From Parvibaculum sp045863935 (GTDB taxonomy: Bacteria; Pseudomonadota; Alphaproteobacteria; Parvibaculales; Parvibaculaceae), in the NCBI RefSeq assembly GCF_045863935.1, contig NZ_BTVP01000019.1, positions 1 through 64,000 on the forward strand: DNA of 64,000 nt, read 5' to 3'. Under the pieces are notes generated by a model that worked only from the letters and a program-made list of their open reading frames with translations, did not search any database and was not told the origin of the DNA. Every line of letters starts with the position of its first letter. Position 1 is the first letter of the stretch. The translations under genes were made by a program, and so were the position numbers. Of this stretch, positions 42,613-51,705 are shown piece by piece.

Positions 42613-44028
42613 TCACGTGTTGAGCTTCGAGAATTCGTCCATCGCGAAGGCGAGGTTCTTCACTTCGAAATCGTCGATGTAGGAGAGCACCTTCCCCGGA
42701 TTGAAGACGTCGCCGTTGAAGAAGCGATCCGGGCCCATGGCAATCGGGCTCGTCGCCTCCGCGAGCGTCCATCCTTCGGCATGCGTTCCTTCGGTCTTCA
42801 TGTCGATGGTGGGGACGGGAATGCCGAGCCCTTTCACCGCTTCGCGATAAATGTCCGGCCGGTAGATTTCGCTTGCCGCCTTGACGACATCGAGAGGCTC
42901 TTCGATCTGGCCCCAACGGACCATTTGCGACATGAACCACACCGCATGGCTACGCCAGGGGAAGGTCGCCGCATAGCGATAGAAGACGTTGAAATCCGGC
43001 ATCGGGCGCGGCTCTTCGTCGATCGCGTAGCGGAAGGTGCCAGTCATCGACATCTTCACGACATCGACCGGTGCGTTGACATAAGACTTCCGCGAGATGA
43101 TCTCGACGACTTCGAGACGATTTTCGGTCTGGTCCATCCACTGCGCCGCCTCGACCAGCGCGCGGATCATCGCCATATGCGTGTTCGGATTCTTTTCCGC
43201 CCAGTCGAGATTGACGCCGACGACCTTCTCCGGATTGTTGTTCCAGATTTCATGGTTGGTGATGAGCGTCTTGCCGATGCCCGCGATGACGGCGCGCTCG
43301 TTCCAGGGCTCGCCGACACAATAGCCGTCGATGTTTTTCGCGGTGAGGTTCGCGACCATCTGGGGCGGCGGAATGACGATGAGGCGGACGTCCCTGTCCG
43401 GATTGATGCCTGCATCCGCCATCCAGTAGCGGATTTCGTAGTTATGGGTCGAAACCGGGAAGACCATGGCGAAGGTCATGGCGTTCTTGCCGGCCGTCTT
43501 GTCTGCGTCGATCACCTTTTTCAAGGCGCGGGCGGAGAGCGGGCGCTCGGCCATCGCTTCGGGGTCCGCCTCGACCATGCGGTCGTAGAGTTCGTTCGAG
43601 ACGGTGATGCCGTTTCCGTTCAAGTCCATCGAGTAGGAGGTGATGGTCGGCTTCTTGATGGCGCCGATGCCGAGGGAGGAGGCAATCGGCATGCCGGCGA
43701 GCATATGCGCCGCGTCGAGCGCGCCGATCGAGACCTTGTCACGGATGTTCGCCCAGGAGGCTTCCTTCGAAATCTGGCTCTTGATGCCGTGTTTCGCGAA
43801 ATAGCCCTTTTCATGCGCGATGACGAGCGGCGCGCAATCGGTCAGCGGAATGATGCCGAGCGTGAGGTCCGTCTTTTCGAGCCCCTCGCTGCCGGCCGCC
43901 CAGGCACCACCCGGAACGAGGGCGGTTGCGGCCTTCATCAACGTCGCCGCACCAATCAGCTTTCCGCCCGACTTGAGCAGGTTGCGGCGGTCGATGGATT
44001 TCGGTTCCTTGCCGGTCTTGTCCTTCAT
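42613..44028 (-). CDS. nrtA: Nitrate ABC transporter substrate-binding protein NrtA
   Basis: A 471-residue periplasmic binding protein. The N-terminal signal has a twin-arginine pair (SIDRRNLLKSGGKLIGA), suggesting Tat export. GIIPLTDCAPLVIAHEKGYF opens the CmpA/NrtA domain, and HNYEIRYWMADAGINPD follows. AAGGAGTCCGCC precedes the ATG at 44028. The signal distinguishes it from NasS, the cytosolic sensor paralogue of this fold. It is 34 bases after the porin stop. Confidence 0.92.
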   Translation of the reverse strand: MKDKTGKEPKSIDRRNLLKSGGKLIGAATLMKAATALVPGGAWAAGSEGLEKTDLTLGIIPLTDCAPLVIAHEKGYFAKHGIKSQISKEASWANIRDKVSIGALDAAHMLAGMPIASSLGIGAIKKPTITSYSMDLNGNGITVSNELYDRMVEADPEAMAERPLSARALKKVIDADKTAGKNAMTFAMVFPVSTHNYEIRYWMADAGINPDRDVRLIVIPPPQMVANLTAKNIDGYCVGEPWNERAVIAGIGKTLITNHEIWNNNPEKVVGVNLDWAEKNPNTHMAMIRALVEAAQWMDQTENRLEVVEIISRKSYVNAPVDVVKMSMTGTFRYAIDEEPRPMPDFNVFYRYAATFPWRSHAVWFMSQMVRWGQIEEPLDVVKAASEIYRPDIYREAVKGLGIPVPTIDMKTEGTHAEGWTLAEATSPIAMGPDRFFNGDVFNPGKVLSYIDDFEVKNLAFAMDEFSKLNT

Positions 44029-44062
44029 GGCGGACTCCTTACTGGGATTGCGCGGGTGCATG

Positions 44063-45280
44063 TCAGTAGGCGTAGGTCAGCGAGACCCAGCTCTTGTCGC
44101 GGCTTGCGAAACCGCCATCGCCGTCGAAACTTGCGAATTTCAGATTGAGCGAGAGGCTCTTCGTCAGGACGAAGTTCGCCACCATGTCGAGCTCGCTGCC
44201 GAAATCGGCGCCGCCGCGTTCGGCGGAGAAGTCATGCCAGGTCGCGCCGATGACGAGCTTCTCGATGGCGGGGATGCCGGCGATCGCGTAGGTCGCACCG
44301 ACATAGAGATCTTCGAGGCCGGCAGCGGGCGTCGCCAGGAAAGTATCGGCCCAGCCGTTGAAGGCGTGGAGCGTGGCCAGCGGTGTCGAGAAGCCCGTGA
44401 CACCGTCGCCCTCCAGCACCTCATATCCCGCCGTCAGCCCGAGAGACGCCCAGGAAAACGCCGCCTCGGCGAGTGCATAGTCGAGATCGATCGAACGGGG
44501 ATTGCCGGCGCGGTCATGCTGGCACGCATATTCGCCGTTCAGGGTGACCTTCGTGTTCTCCGCGAGCGTGAAGGGGGCGGAAACGCGCAAGCCGTACGTT
44601 TCTGTCGACAGGACCGGCGCTTCGTTGAGATCGAGCAAATAGGCGTAAGCGCCCAGCGTGACGTTGCCGAAGCCGGTGTAGTCCGCGTTGAGGAGGTGAT
44701 TGTCGCCGCGGAACCGGCCCGCCGGGCTGTCCTCGCCGAAGACGCGGTTCACGCGGTTGACATAGGCATAGCCGAGCTCGAGCCCGTCGATGCTCGAATT
44801 GACCACGCGCAGGGCGTCGAAGGTCTGCTCGTTCTGCCGCCAGCCGACATTGCCGACGAAGCGCGCATTGCCGAGGATGATACGCTGGCGGCCGAGCGTG
44901 ACCACCGTGTCCGGCAAGCCGGCATAGGCGATCTGAAGACGGTTCAATTCCGCCGTATCCGCGTCCGCCACCACGGGGTAGGACGTGCGCCCGTTGATCG
45001 TGTCGTTATAGTCTTCCGGCCCGGCATGACCGATGAGGTCGAAGTCCGTCAGAGCCGAGAAGCCGTGGAACGATCCGGTTTCGTAGCCGAGACGCGCGCG
45101 GCCCGTATAGGCATTGGCGTTATTCGCCACGCCGTCCTGTTCGACATGCTCGTAACGCACGCGAAGATCAATAATGGGCTTTCCGTTCAGGAGGGCATCA
45201 CCCAGATCTTCTTCCGCCGAAGCGGCACCGCCCGTCGCGGCAAGCAATACAAACGCCGCCCCCAAAGCGGATATCCTCAT
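44063..45280 (-). CDS. Outer-membrane porin, alginate-export (AlgE)-like domain
   Basis: A 405-residue beta-barrel. The signal RISALGAAFVLLAATGGAASA precedes the start of an alginate_exp-type domain (KPIIDLRVRYEHVEQDG). Alternating aromatic strands follow and it ends in KSWVSLTYAY with a C-terminal aromatic, as barrels do. Being first in the nitrate operon, it is probably a nitrate/nitrite-permeable porin; alginate is not implied. The start at 45280 follows CCAGGGGC. Confidence 0.85.
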   Translation of the reverse strand: MRISALGAAFVLLAATGGAASAEEDLGDALLNGKPIIDLRVRYEHVEQDGVANNANAYTGRARLGYETGSFHGFSALTDFDLIGHAGPEDYNDTINGRTSYPVVADADTAELNRLQIAYAGLPDTVVTLGRQRIILGNARFVGNVGWRQNEQTFDALRVVNSSIDGLELGYAYVNRVNRVFGEDSPAGRFRGDNHLLNADYTGFGNVTLGAYAYLLDLNEAPVLSTETYGLRVSAPFTLAENTKVTLNGEYACQHDRAGNPRSIDLDYALAEAAFSWASLGLTAGYEVLEGDGVTGFSTPLATLHAFNGWADTFLATPAAGLEDLYVGATYAIAGIPAIEKLVIGATWHDFSAERGGADFGSELDMVANFVLTKSLSLNLKFASFDGDGGFASRDKSWVSLTYAY

Positions 45281-45336
45281 GCCCCTGGATTCCATTCGTC
45301 AGCCACCCTTGCTTTGCGGCAGAGCCGCGCTGAAAC

Positions 45337-45437
45337 AAAAAAAGCGCCTGTCCAGCGATCGCTCGCCGAAACAGACGCCATTGTCTGGAGTGGGCCGCCA
45401 TTGACCCGCTATGTCCGCAAGGGCCGCCATTGGCCCT
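45337..45437 (-). promoter_or_regulatory. NasT-responsive RNA attenuator: three AAUGGC hexaloop hairpins and a terminator
   Basis: In transcript order: hairpin 1 at 45437-45420 (AGGGCC-AATGGC-GGCCCT), hairpin 2 at 45407-45392 (GGGTC-AATGGC-GGCCC), hairpin 3 at 45387-45372 (CAGAC-AATGGC-GTCTG). All loops are six nt with A1 and G4, the ANTAR recognition pattern. A terminator then forms from GCGTCTGT (45378-45371) and ACAGGCGC (45351-45344), followed by seven U. The 3' arm of hairpin 3 is part of the terminator's 5' arm, so they exclude each other. The leader is about 310 bases between nasT and the porin gene. Confidence 0.82.
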
Positions 45438-45592
45438 GTGCGGGGAGCGCTGCCGGTTACCCCCGCGCGCTCACTGTCATGAAGGATATGCAAACGCCCC
45501 GAGAGCGCAATAGTGTTTTGATTTTAAAGGGTAATTTTTGTTTGCACTGCACAAAAATTCAACCGGATGATTACGATGCGAACAGGGTTTGC

Positions 45593-46210
45593 CTAGCCCT
45601 TGAGCATTCGCGAGATCGAGATGAGGCTGTCGGCGATGTCGAGAATCGACTTTCCCTCCTTCATCGCCGTATTGCGCAGGAGCTTGTAGGCATCCTCCTC
45701 GGAAAGCTTGCGCTGCTCCATGAGAAGGCCCTTGGCGCGCTCCACGATCTTGCGGCTGGCGAGGTCGGACTTCGCCTTGTCGAGCTCTTCGCGCATCTTC
45801 TGGAAGACCTTGAAGCGCAACATCGCAACATCGAGGATCGGCTTTACGCGCTTCGCACTCAAACCGTCCACGATGTAGGCGCTGACGCCCGCACGAAGCG
45901 CTTCTTCGGCAAGCGATGCCTCGCTTTCCTCCACAAACATGACGATCGGGCGAGGTAGGACATCCGACACGCTGCGCATGTTTTCGAGCGTGTCGCGGTC
46001 GGGTGAATCGACATCGACGACGACGACATCGGGCTGGATTTCCTCGATCTTCCGCACGAGGTCGGTCAGCAGTCCCATACGAAGAATCTGCGCATCGCCA
46101 TAGCCCGCGAGCCCGGCCTCGACGACTGCGGCGCGGTCGTCGTTGCTGTCGATGATGAGGATTTTGAGCGGTCTGGCGCTGTCCACTTTCCGCACCGGTT
46201 CCTGTATCAC
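45593..46210 (-). CDS. nasT: NasT-type ANTAR antiterminator response regulator
   Basis: A 205-residue regulator. The N-terminal pseudo-receiver is KILIIDSNDDRAAVVEAGLA with VVVVDVDSPDRDTL. The C-terminal ANTAR domain is IVERAKGLLMEQRKLSEEDA followed by YKLLRNTAMKEGKSI. It should bind the three hexaloop hairpins downstream and let polymerase read through to the nitrate genes. Its usual inhibitor NasS is not encoded nearby. Confidence 0.93.
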   Translation of the reverse strand: MIQEPVRKVDSARPLKILIIDSNDDRAAVVEAGLAGYGDAQILRMGLLTDLVRKIEEIQPDVVVVDVDSPDRDTLENMRSVSDVLPRPIVMFVEESEASLAEEALRAGVSAYIVDGLSAKRVKPILDVAMLRFKVFQKMREELDKAKSDLASRKIVERAKGLLMEQRKLSEEDAYKLLRNTAMKEGKSILDIADSLISISRMLKG

Positions 46211-46289
46211 CTGTTACACAGGAGGCGAGCCGCCAAGATGGCCCGGCAGATCCCGCAGCAAGTTTCATTCCAGACAGCGCCGGCAGCGC

Positions 46290-46898
46290 TCATACAGAAT
46301 TTTTCGCAGCCTTCGCCAGGCGCTCGGCGTCGGCGAGATCCTCCTCTGTGTTCACGTTGAAAAAAGCGTCGGGATCCTCGAAGTGGCAACGCTCCGCGCC
46401 AAGATCGTCGAGCGTCCACCAGAGGCTGCGGTATCGGCCGGCCCTAATTCCATCTTCCAGCACAACACGGCAACTCACCGGCCATATCGCGCAGAGTCCC
46501 TGCACCTTTTCCCGCGTGATGGCAACGACCGGCGCGCCGGAGCCCGCCTGCGCAACAAGCCTTTCGACAAGATCAAGCGGTAGGAAGGGTGTGTCGGCCG
46601 GGAAAGTTGCCAGCCAGTCGGGACCACAACTGGCGGCCCAGTCAAGTCCCGCGAGGACGCCGCCGATCGGTCCCGCTTCGCCGCCGAGCCTGTCGGCCAG
46701 TACCGGAAACTCCCGCGCCGCCGTGTCACGATAGAGAGCGCTGGCCTCATCCTTCGCATTGAGAGCGAGCGTCTCGACCTGCGGACGGACACGTTCAATG
46801 ACGTGGTCAATCAACGGACGACCACGGAGGAGAACGAGCGGCTTCTCCAGCCCGCCCATTCGCAACGCGTTTCCTCCAGCGACGATGACACCACGCAT
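46290..46898 (-). CDS. mobA: Molybdenum cofactor guanylyltransferase MobA
   Basis: A 202-residue nucleotidyltransferase. The N-terminal VIVAGGNALRMGGLEKPLVL is the GTP-binding loop. PIGGVLAGLDW and FPADTPFLP are the central metal and guanine contacts. It attaches GMP to molybdopterin to form the MGD that NasA needs, which explains its place at the head of this cluster, 79 bases before nasT. Confidence 0.9.
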   Translation of the reverse strand: MRGVIVAGGNALRMGGLEKPLVLLRGRPLIDHVIERVRPQVETLALNAKDEASALYRDTAAREFPVLADRLGGEAGPIGGVLAGLDWAASCGPDWLATFPADTPFLPLDLVERLVAQAGSGAPVVAITREKVQGLCAIWPVSCRVVLEDGIRAGRYRSLWWTLDDLGAERCHFEDPDAFFNVNTEEDLADAERLAKAAKNSV

Positions 46899-47013
46899 CG
46901 GTTTTCCTGAATCGCCCGGACCATGTCCCTCGACAACCCAGTAACACCTATCGCGCCGGGAAGATCAATACAGCTGTCGTTGCAGGGCAGACCGGGAAAC
47001 GTCGAAAAGGAAT

Positions 47014-48012
47014 TCAGAGCGGAGGCTTCCGGTCTTTCTCGATTCCGTCATCGGCCGATTGCAACTTGCGCCAACGCAGCGGTGTTACGCCAAACTCCCG
47101 GCTGAAGGCGCGGATGAAGGCCGCAGACGAGCTATAGCCGGCCATGTCGGCCGCCTCTTCCACCGAGAGATCCTCCGTGAGCATCTTTCGCGTCACAAGC
47201 GTCAGGCGCATGCGCGCGAGCGTCTGCATCGGCGTGCGGCCGACGATGCGCCGGAAGTCTTCGGCGAATTTCGTGCGCGACATGCCGGCCATGCGCGCCA
47301 GCCGGTCGATACTCCAGTCATCGAGCGGTGCATCCAGAAATGCCCGGATGGCTTTGATGATGCCCCTGCTCTTCATCATGCCGATCTCTGGGCCATCTCC
47401 ATTACCTCGATTTTCGAGGATCGAGCGCGTCATGTTGATCACGATGATTTCGGCAATTCTCCGTATGATGATCGCCTGTCCATATTCATGACTGGCGCCG
47501 ACGAATTCCTCGTCGAGCATTTCCGCTGCCTTCCAGATACGGCGTGCGCACTCGGGTGACGATTCCTCACTCAGATAGATCGGACCGATGATGAGATTAC
47601 CGAGGGCCATATTCTCGGACGGCACGACACCTAGCAGGAGTTCGACGTCGCTGCCCGCATCGATCTGTTCGGAAATGGGTACGTGCGGGAAACCGTCCGG
47701 CGCAGCGACTTCCGCAGGGTCCTGGATCGAATGAATGCGGTGCGGCGCGAGCCCGCTGATGCCTACGATGGCGCCGGGCGCGAGATCGATGCTTTTCGGT
47801 TCGGGAAAGTCGGTCGTCAATCGCAAATTCCCCCGGCGCACCATAAAGCAATAGGAGAAGTCGCCGGGATCGAGACGCTTGTTGACAGGATATGAAGCGA
47901 ACGAGCGAAAAAAATAGACACCGTCCATTCGCACGTCGGCGCGAATGTCGCTGGCATCCATGCTCCCGAGCGATCGAAAGCCGTTCGCTTCGGCTCCTGT
48001 TCTATCGGCCAT
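47014..48012 (-). CDS. AraC-family regulator of the aromatic operon
   Basis: A 332-residue AraC activator. The N-terminal sensory domain is cupin-like (SYCFMVRRGNLRLTTD, PGAIVGISGLAPHRIHS). The C-terminal double HTH reads IDRLARMAGMSRTKFAEDFR and VEEAADMAGYSSSAAFIRAF. It lies 27 bases after the aldolase stop on the same strand, so it may be cotranscribed and respond to the aromatic substrate or an intermediate. Confidence 0.87.
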   Translation of the reverse strand: MADRTGAEANGFRSLGSMDASDIRADVRMDGVYFFRSFASYPVNKRLDPGDFSYCFMVRRGNLRLTTDFPEPKSIDLAPGAIVGISGLAPHRIHSIQDPAEVAAPDGFPHVPISEQIDAGSDVELLLGVVPSENMALGNLIIGPIYLSEESSPECARRIWKAAEMLDEEFVGASHEYGQAIIIRRIAEIIVINMTRSILENRGNGDGPEIGMMKSRGIIKAIRAFLDAPLDDWSIDRLARMAGMSRTKFAEDFRRIVGRTPMQTLARMRLTLVTRKMLTEDLSVEEAADMAGYSSSAAFIRAFSREFGVTPLRWRKLQSADDGIEKDRKPPL

Positions 48013-48039
48013 ACGTGAGTAGGTTCCCGACCGGGTTGA

Positions 48040-49071
48040 TCAACCTGCGTTCGTGTCTTCCTGCCGCGCGAGATCGAGGGCTATGTCCACGATCATGTCT
48101 TCCTGACCGCCAACCATAGCGCGTTTCCCGGCTTCCAGCAGTATCCTGCGAACATCGACCCCGTATCTCTCGGATGCCGCTTCGGCGTGGCGGAGGAAGC
48201 TCGAATAGACGCCGGCATAGCCAAGGCTCAGCGTTTCCCTGTCGACGCGCACCGGCCGGTCCTGCAAGGGCCGGACGATATCCTCGGCTGCGTCCATCAG
48301 CGCGAGCAGGTCGCAGCCATGCTTCCAGCCATAGCGGTCGGCCGCCGCGATGAAGACTTCGAGCGGCGCATTCCCCGCGCCCGCGCCCATGCCGGTGAGC
48401 GATGCGTCGACGCGGACGGCACCGTTCTGAACGGCGGCAATCGAGTTCGCCACGCCAAGGCTCAGATTGTGGTGCGCATGGATGCCGCGCTGCGTTTCCG
48501 GCTTCAGCACCCTGTCATAAGCCTGCAGGCGGGCGGCAACGTCGTCCATCGTCATGGCGCCGCCGCTGTCCGTCACATAGACGCAATGGGCGCCGTAGCT
48601 CTCCATCAGCTTTGCTTGCTTCGCCAGCGCTTCCGGCGGCGACATGTGGCTCATCATCAGGAAGCCGGAGACATCCATGCCGAGATTGCGCGCCGACTCT
48701 ATGTGTTGCCGCGCAACGTCCGCTTCGGTGCAATGCGTTGCGATGCGAACGGAGCGCACGCCCATGCCGTGCGCCCGGCGCAGATCCTCGATGGTCCCGA
48801 TGCCCGGCAGGAGCAGCGTCGTCACGACAGCCGATTTGACGACGTCGCAAACCACTTCGATCCACGCCCAGTCGGTGCAGGCGCCGAAGCCGTAATTGAG
48901 GCTCGACCCCGAAAGCCCGTCGCCATGCGCAATCTCGATGGCATCCACCCCCGCATCGTCCAGCGCGCGGGCGATGGCGCGCACATGGTCGAGAGAATAT
49001 TGATGCCGGATCGCGTGCATTCCGTCGCGCAGCGTCACGTCCTGAATGTAAAGACGGTCGGGGACGTTCAT
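48040..49071 (-). CDS. 4-hydroxy-2-oxovalerate aldolase
   Basis: A 343-residue DRE-TIM aldolase cleaving 4-hydroxy-2-oxoacids to pyruvate and an aldehyde. IQDVTLRDGMHAIRHQYSLD is the signature loop with metal-binding Asp. GIHAHHNLSLGVANSIAA carries the metal His residues, and DASLTGMGAGAGNAPLEV binds substrate. It forms a channelling complex with the acetaldehyde dehydrogenase, whose stop it overlaps by 4 bases. Confidence 0.93.
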   Translation of the reverse strand: MNVPDRLYIQDVTLRDGMHAIRHQYSLDHVRAIARALDDAGVDAIEIAHGDGLSGSSLNYGFGACTDWAWIEVVCDVVKSAVVTTLLLPGIGTIEDLRRAHGMGVRSVRIATHCTEADVARQHIESARNLGMDVSGFLMMSHMSPPEALAKQAKLMESYGAHCVYVTDSGGAMTMDDVAARLQAYDRVLKPETQRGIHAHHNLSLGVANSIAAVQNGAVRVDASLTGMGAGAGNAPLEVFIAAADRYGWKHGCDLLALMDAAEDIVRPLQDRPVRVDRETLSLGYAGVYSSFLRHAEAASERYGVDVRRILLEAGKRAMVGGQEDMIVDIALDLARQEDTNAG

Positions 49072-50015
49072 GCCGCCACCTGCCACTTCTGAACGAGAGC
49101 TTCCGCCGTGCGCAGCGCGGCCGACGTCATGATATCGAGGTTGCCGGCATAGGGCGGCAGGTAGTGACCGGCGCCTTCGACCTCGAGGAAGATGCTCACC
49201 TTGAGACCGGTGAAGGCGCGGTCCATGTCCGGCAGGTAAAGCGGGTTGTTGCCGCCTACTTTCTCGATCTGCACGGCCTGCTTCAGGCAATAGCCCGGCA
49301 CATAGGCCTGAACCTCGGCAACTTTCTTCTCGATGGCCGCGACGATCTTCGCCGGGTCGGCATCGTCGCACAGGCAGTGCACCGTATCGCGCATGATGAG
49401 CGGCGGTTCGGCCGGATTGAGAATGATGATCGCCTTGCCGCGCCTGGCGCCGCCAACGGTTTCGATGGCCCGTGACGTCGTCTCCGTAAACTCGTCGATA
49501 TTCGCGCGCGTGCCGGGACCGGCGGATTTCGACGCGATGGAAGCGACGATCTCACCGTACAACACGGGCGATACGCTGCTGACGGCGGCGATCATGGGAA
49601 TCGTTGCCTGTCCGCCGCAAGTGACCATGTTCAGGTTCCGCTCGTTTGCGAAGCCGTCGAGATTGACGCTCGGCACCACATAGGGGCCGATGGCGGCAGG
49701 CGTCAGATCGATCACTTGCTTGCCATGCGCCTGCAGCATGTCGTTGTGGTGCCTGTGCGCGCCTGCCGATGTCGCGTCGAAGACGATGCCGATGCTCTCG
49801 AATTCCGGCATCGCCAAGAGCCCTTCGATACCCTGCGCCGTCGTGGCAACGCCGAGCCTCGCAGCTCTGGCAAGCCCGTCGGATTCGGGATCGATGCCCA
49901 CCATCGCCGCCATCTCCAGCGATTTGGAGAGGCGCATGATCTTGATCATCAGGTCGGTGCCGATATTGCCCGAACCGATGATCGCCGCGCGAACCTTCTC
50001 CCTGTCTCCGGCCAT
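49068..50015 (-). CDS. Acetaldehyde dehydrogenase (acylating)
   Basis: A 315-residue CoA-acylating dehydrogenase. VRAAIIGSGNIGTDLMIKIM is the NAD-binding motif. NLNMVTCGGQATIPMIAAVS holds the catalytic Cys. It converts acetaldehyde to acetyl-CoA and partners with the aldolase. The ATG at 50015 follows AGGAGGGCGC, which rules out the longer open frame. Confidence 0.93.
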   Translation of the reverse strand: MAGDREKVRAAIIGSGNIGTDLMIKIMRLSKSLEMAAMVGIDPESDGLARAARLGVATTAQGIEGLLAMPEFESIGIVFDATSAGAHRHHNDMLQAHGKQVIDLTPAAIGPYVVPSVNLDGFANERNLNMVTCGGQATIPMIAAVSSVSPVLYGEIVASIASKSAGPGTRANIDEFTETTSRAIETVGGARRGKAIIILNPAEPPLIMRDTVHCLCDDADPAKIVAAIEKKVAEVQAYVPGYCLKQAVQIEKVGGNNPLYLPDMDRAFTGLKVSIFLEVEGAGHYLPPYAGNLDIMTSAALRTAEALVQKWQVAA

Positions 50016-50023
50016 GCGCCCTC

Positions 50024-50803
50024 CTAGGCGAAAGAGACATGCAAGGGCTCGAACCCCTGCACGTGAACGGTGAATTTGTCGCCCGCGGCAACATTCACCA
50101 TGGGACCGAGGGCGCCGGAAAGCACGATGTCGCCTGCCTCCAGCGGACGGCCGACTTCGGCCATCTTCCGCGCGAGCCACAGGGCCGCGTTCAACGGATT
50201 GCCGAGGCAGGCGGCGCCCACGCCCACCGACACCTGCCGCTCGCCGAGACGCATTTCCATGCCGCCGAGATGCAGGTCGATTTCCGAAAGCTTCCGCCGG
50301 TCCTTGCCGAGTACGAATTTCGCACCGGATGCGTTGTCCGCCACCGTATCCGCCAGCGTGATCCGCCAGTCGGCGATGGCGCTGTCGACGATCTCCGCCG
50401 CCGCCACCGCATAGCCGATTGCCGCGGCGATCTCGCCGATGGAGGGGGTCGCGGATTTGAGCGGCTTGTCGAGGACGAAGGCGATTTCCGCCTCGACCTT
50501 CGGCTGCATCATATCCGCCACCGCCATAAATGCCGCGTCGCTCGCGTCGTCCACGTCGAACAGCATGCCGTAGTCGGGTTCGCTTACACCGAGTTGCGCC
50601 TGCACGGCGGGCGATGTGAGCCCGATCTTCCGGCCGACGATCCGCTCGCCTGCCGCGAGACGCCGCCGCGTATTGATGTCCTGGACGGCGTAGGCCGAGG
50701 CGACGTCGAAACCGGGGGAGGTTTCGGTAACCGGCGGTATGGGGGTCCGGTTACGCCGCGCCTCGGCCAGGGCGGCCGCTATCGCGCCCAGATCAAGCGG
50801 CAT
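50024..50803 (-). CDS. 2-keto-4-pentenoate hydratase
   Basis: A 259-residue FAH-superfamily hydratase. IVGRKIGLTSPAVQAQLGV, DYGMLFDVDDASD, and KVEAEIAFVLDKPL supply the metal-binding acids. It adds water to 2-hydroxypenta-2,4-dienoate from meta-cleavage. Its start overlaps the hydrolase stop by 11 bases; the dehydrogenase follows 8 bases on. Confidence 0.92.
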   Translation of the reverse strand: MPLDLGAIAAALAEARRNRTPIPPVTETSPGFDVASAYAVQDINTRRRLAAGERIVGRKIGLTSPAVQAQLGVSEPDYGMLFDVDDASDAAFMAVADMMQPKVEAEIAFVLDKPLKSATPSIGEIAAAIGYAVAAAEIVDSAIADWRITLADTVADNASGAKFVLGKDRRKLSEIDLHLGGMEMRLGERQVSVGVGAACLGNPLNAALWLARKMAEVGRPLEAGDIVLSGALGPMVNVAAGDKFTVHVQGFEPLHVSFA

Positions 50804-51644
50804 CGGCCGCTCCGAAGAAATCGGCCGTTACGCGATTGAACTCGTCGGCATGCTCCCATTGCGCCCAATGTCCGCATTGCGGCAGCACGAAGAGCCGTGC
50901 GCGCGGAATCTGCTTGAGCAGCGGAAACGCCATGTCGATCGGCATGACTTTGTCCTCGCGCCCCCAGATGATCATCGTCTCGTGCTTGAGGGAAGCGAGG
51001 CGCGGATCGGACCAAACGGGCTCCATCAGCGCCTTGGGATCGGGGCGCATCGGAGGCGTCTCGACGATATGAGGCTGGAGAGCCGTCTTCATACGGCCTT
51101 CGAGAAGCTCCTCCGTGATCTGCGTGGGATCGTAGACGAAGTCCTTGACGAAGCCGCGCAGGCGCTCGATCGAGGGTCCGGGGCCATCATAGAAGAACAG
51201 GAGCGTCTTGATTGCCTCGGTCGGAAACTGGCTGAACATCGGAATGCTGCCGCCCGGCCCCATGAGCACCATGCGAGCGACCTTTTCCGGCCGGTCCATC
51301 GCCAGGCGCAGCGTCACCATGCCACCCAGCGAATTGCCGACGAAATGCGCCTTCTCGATGCCGAGTTCGTCGAGGAGCTCGCCCATCTTGGTCGCATACC
51401 AGGCCGGCATGGCGCTGCCCTTCGGCTTGATGTCCGATTTGCCGAAGCCCGGCAGATCGGGAACGATCACGCGGAAGCTGCGCGAAAGCACCTCGATGTT
51501 CCGGTTGTAGTTCGACCAGCCGCTCGCGCCCGGGCCGCCGCCGTGAATGAGAACGAGCGCTGGGCCCGAGCCCGCCTCGTTGTAGTGAATCTTCACGCCG
51601 TTGACGGTAACGAACCGGCTCGTGCTTTCTTCGGTGACGCTCAT
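50793..51644 (-). CDS. Meta-cleavage product hydrolase (BphD/HsaD-like)
   Basis: A 283-residue alpha/beta hydrolase. ALVLIHGGGPGASGWSNYNR is the oxyanion loop of C-C hydrolases. HFVGNSLGGMVTLRLA holds the nucleophile Ser, REDKVMPIDMAF the Asp and PQCGHWAQWEHADEFN the His. It hydrolyses 2-hydroxy-6-oxo-dienoates to hydroxypentadienoate and an acid. ACAGGAGAGGAT precedes the start at 51644. Confidence 0.92.
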   Translation of the reverse strand: MSVTEESTSRFVTVNGVKIHYNEAGSGPALVLIHGGGPGASGWSNYNRNIEVLSRSFRVIVPDLPGFGKSDIKPKGSAMPAWYATKMGELLDELGIEKAHFVGNSLGGMVTLRLAMDRPEKVARMVLMGPGGSIPMFSQFPTEAIKTLLFFYDGPGPSIERLRGFVKDFVYDPTQITEELLEGRMKTALQPHIVETPPMRPDPKALMEPVWSDPRLASLKHETMIIWGREDKVMPIDMAFPLLKQIPRARLFVLPQCGHWAQWEHADEFNRVTADFFGAADAA

Positions 51645-51705
51645 ATCCTCTCCTGTCGACAAAATTTCTGGATTCTTTTGAGTTTCTTGCGGCCGTCGCG
51701 GCCAT

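Noticed and set aside
42613..44028. NrtA-like protein as the missing NasS sensor
   Set aside because: It has a twin-arginine export signal and sits directly before the permease gene, so it is the periplasmic transporter component.
45500..45592. Sigma-54 (-24/-12) promoter before the nitrate operon
   Set aside because: A GG and a GC are present in the AT-rich stretch, but not at the required 10-base spacing.
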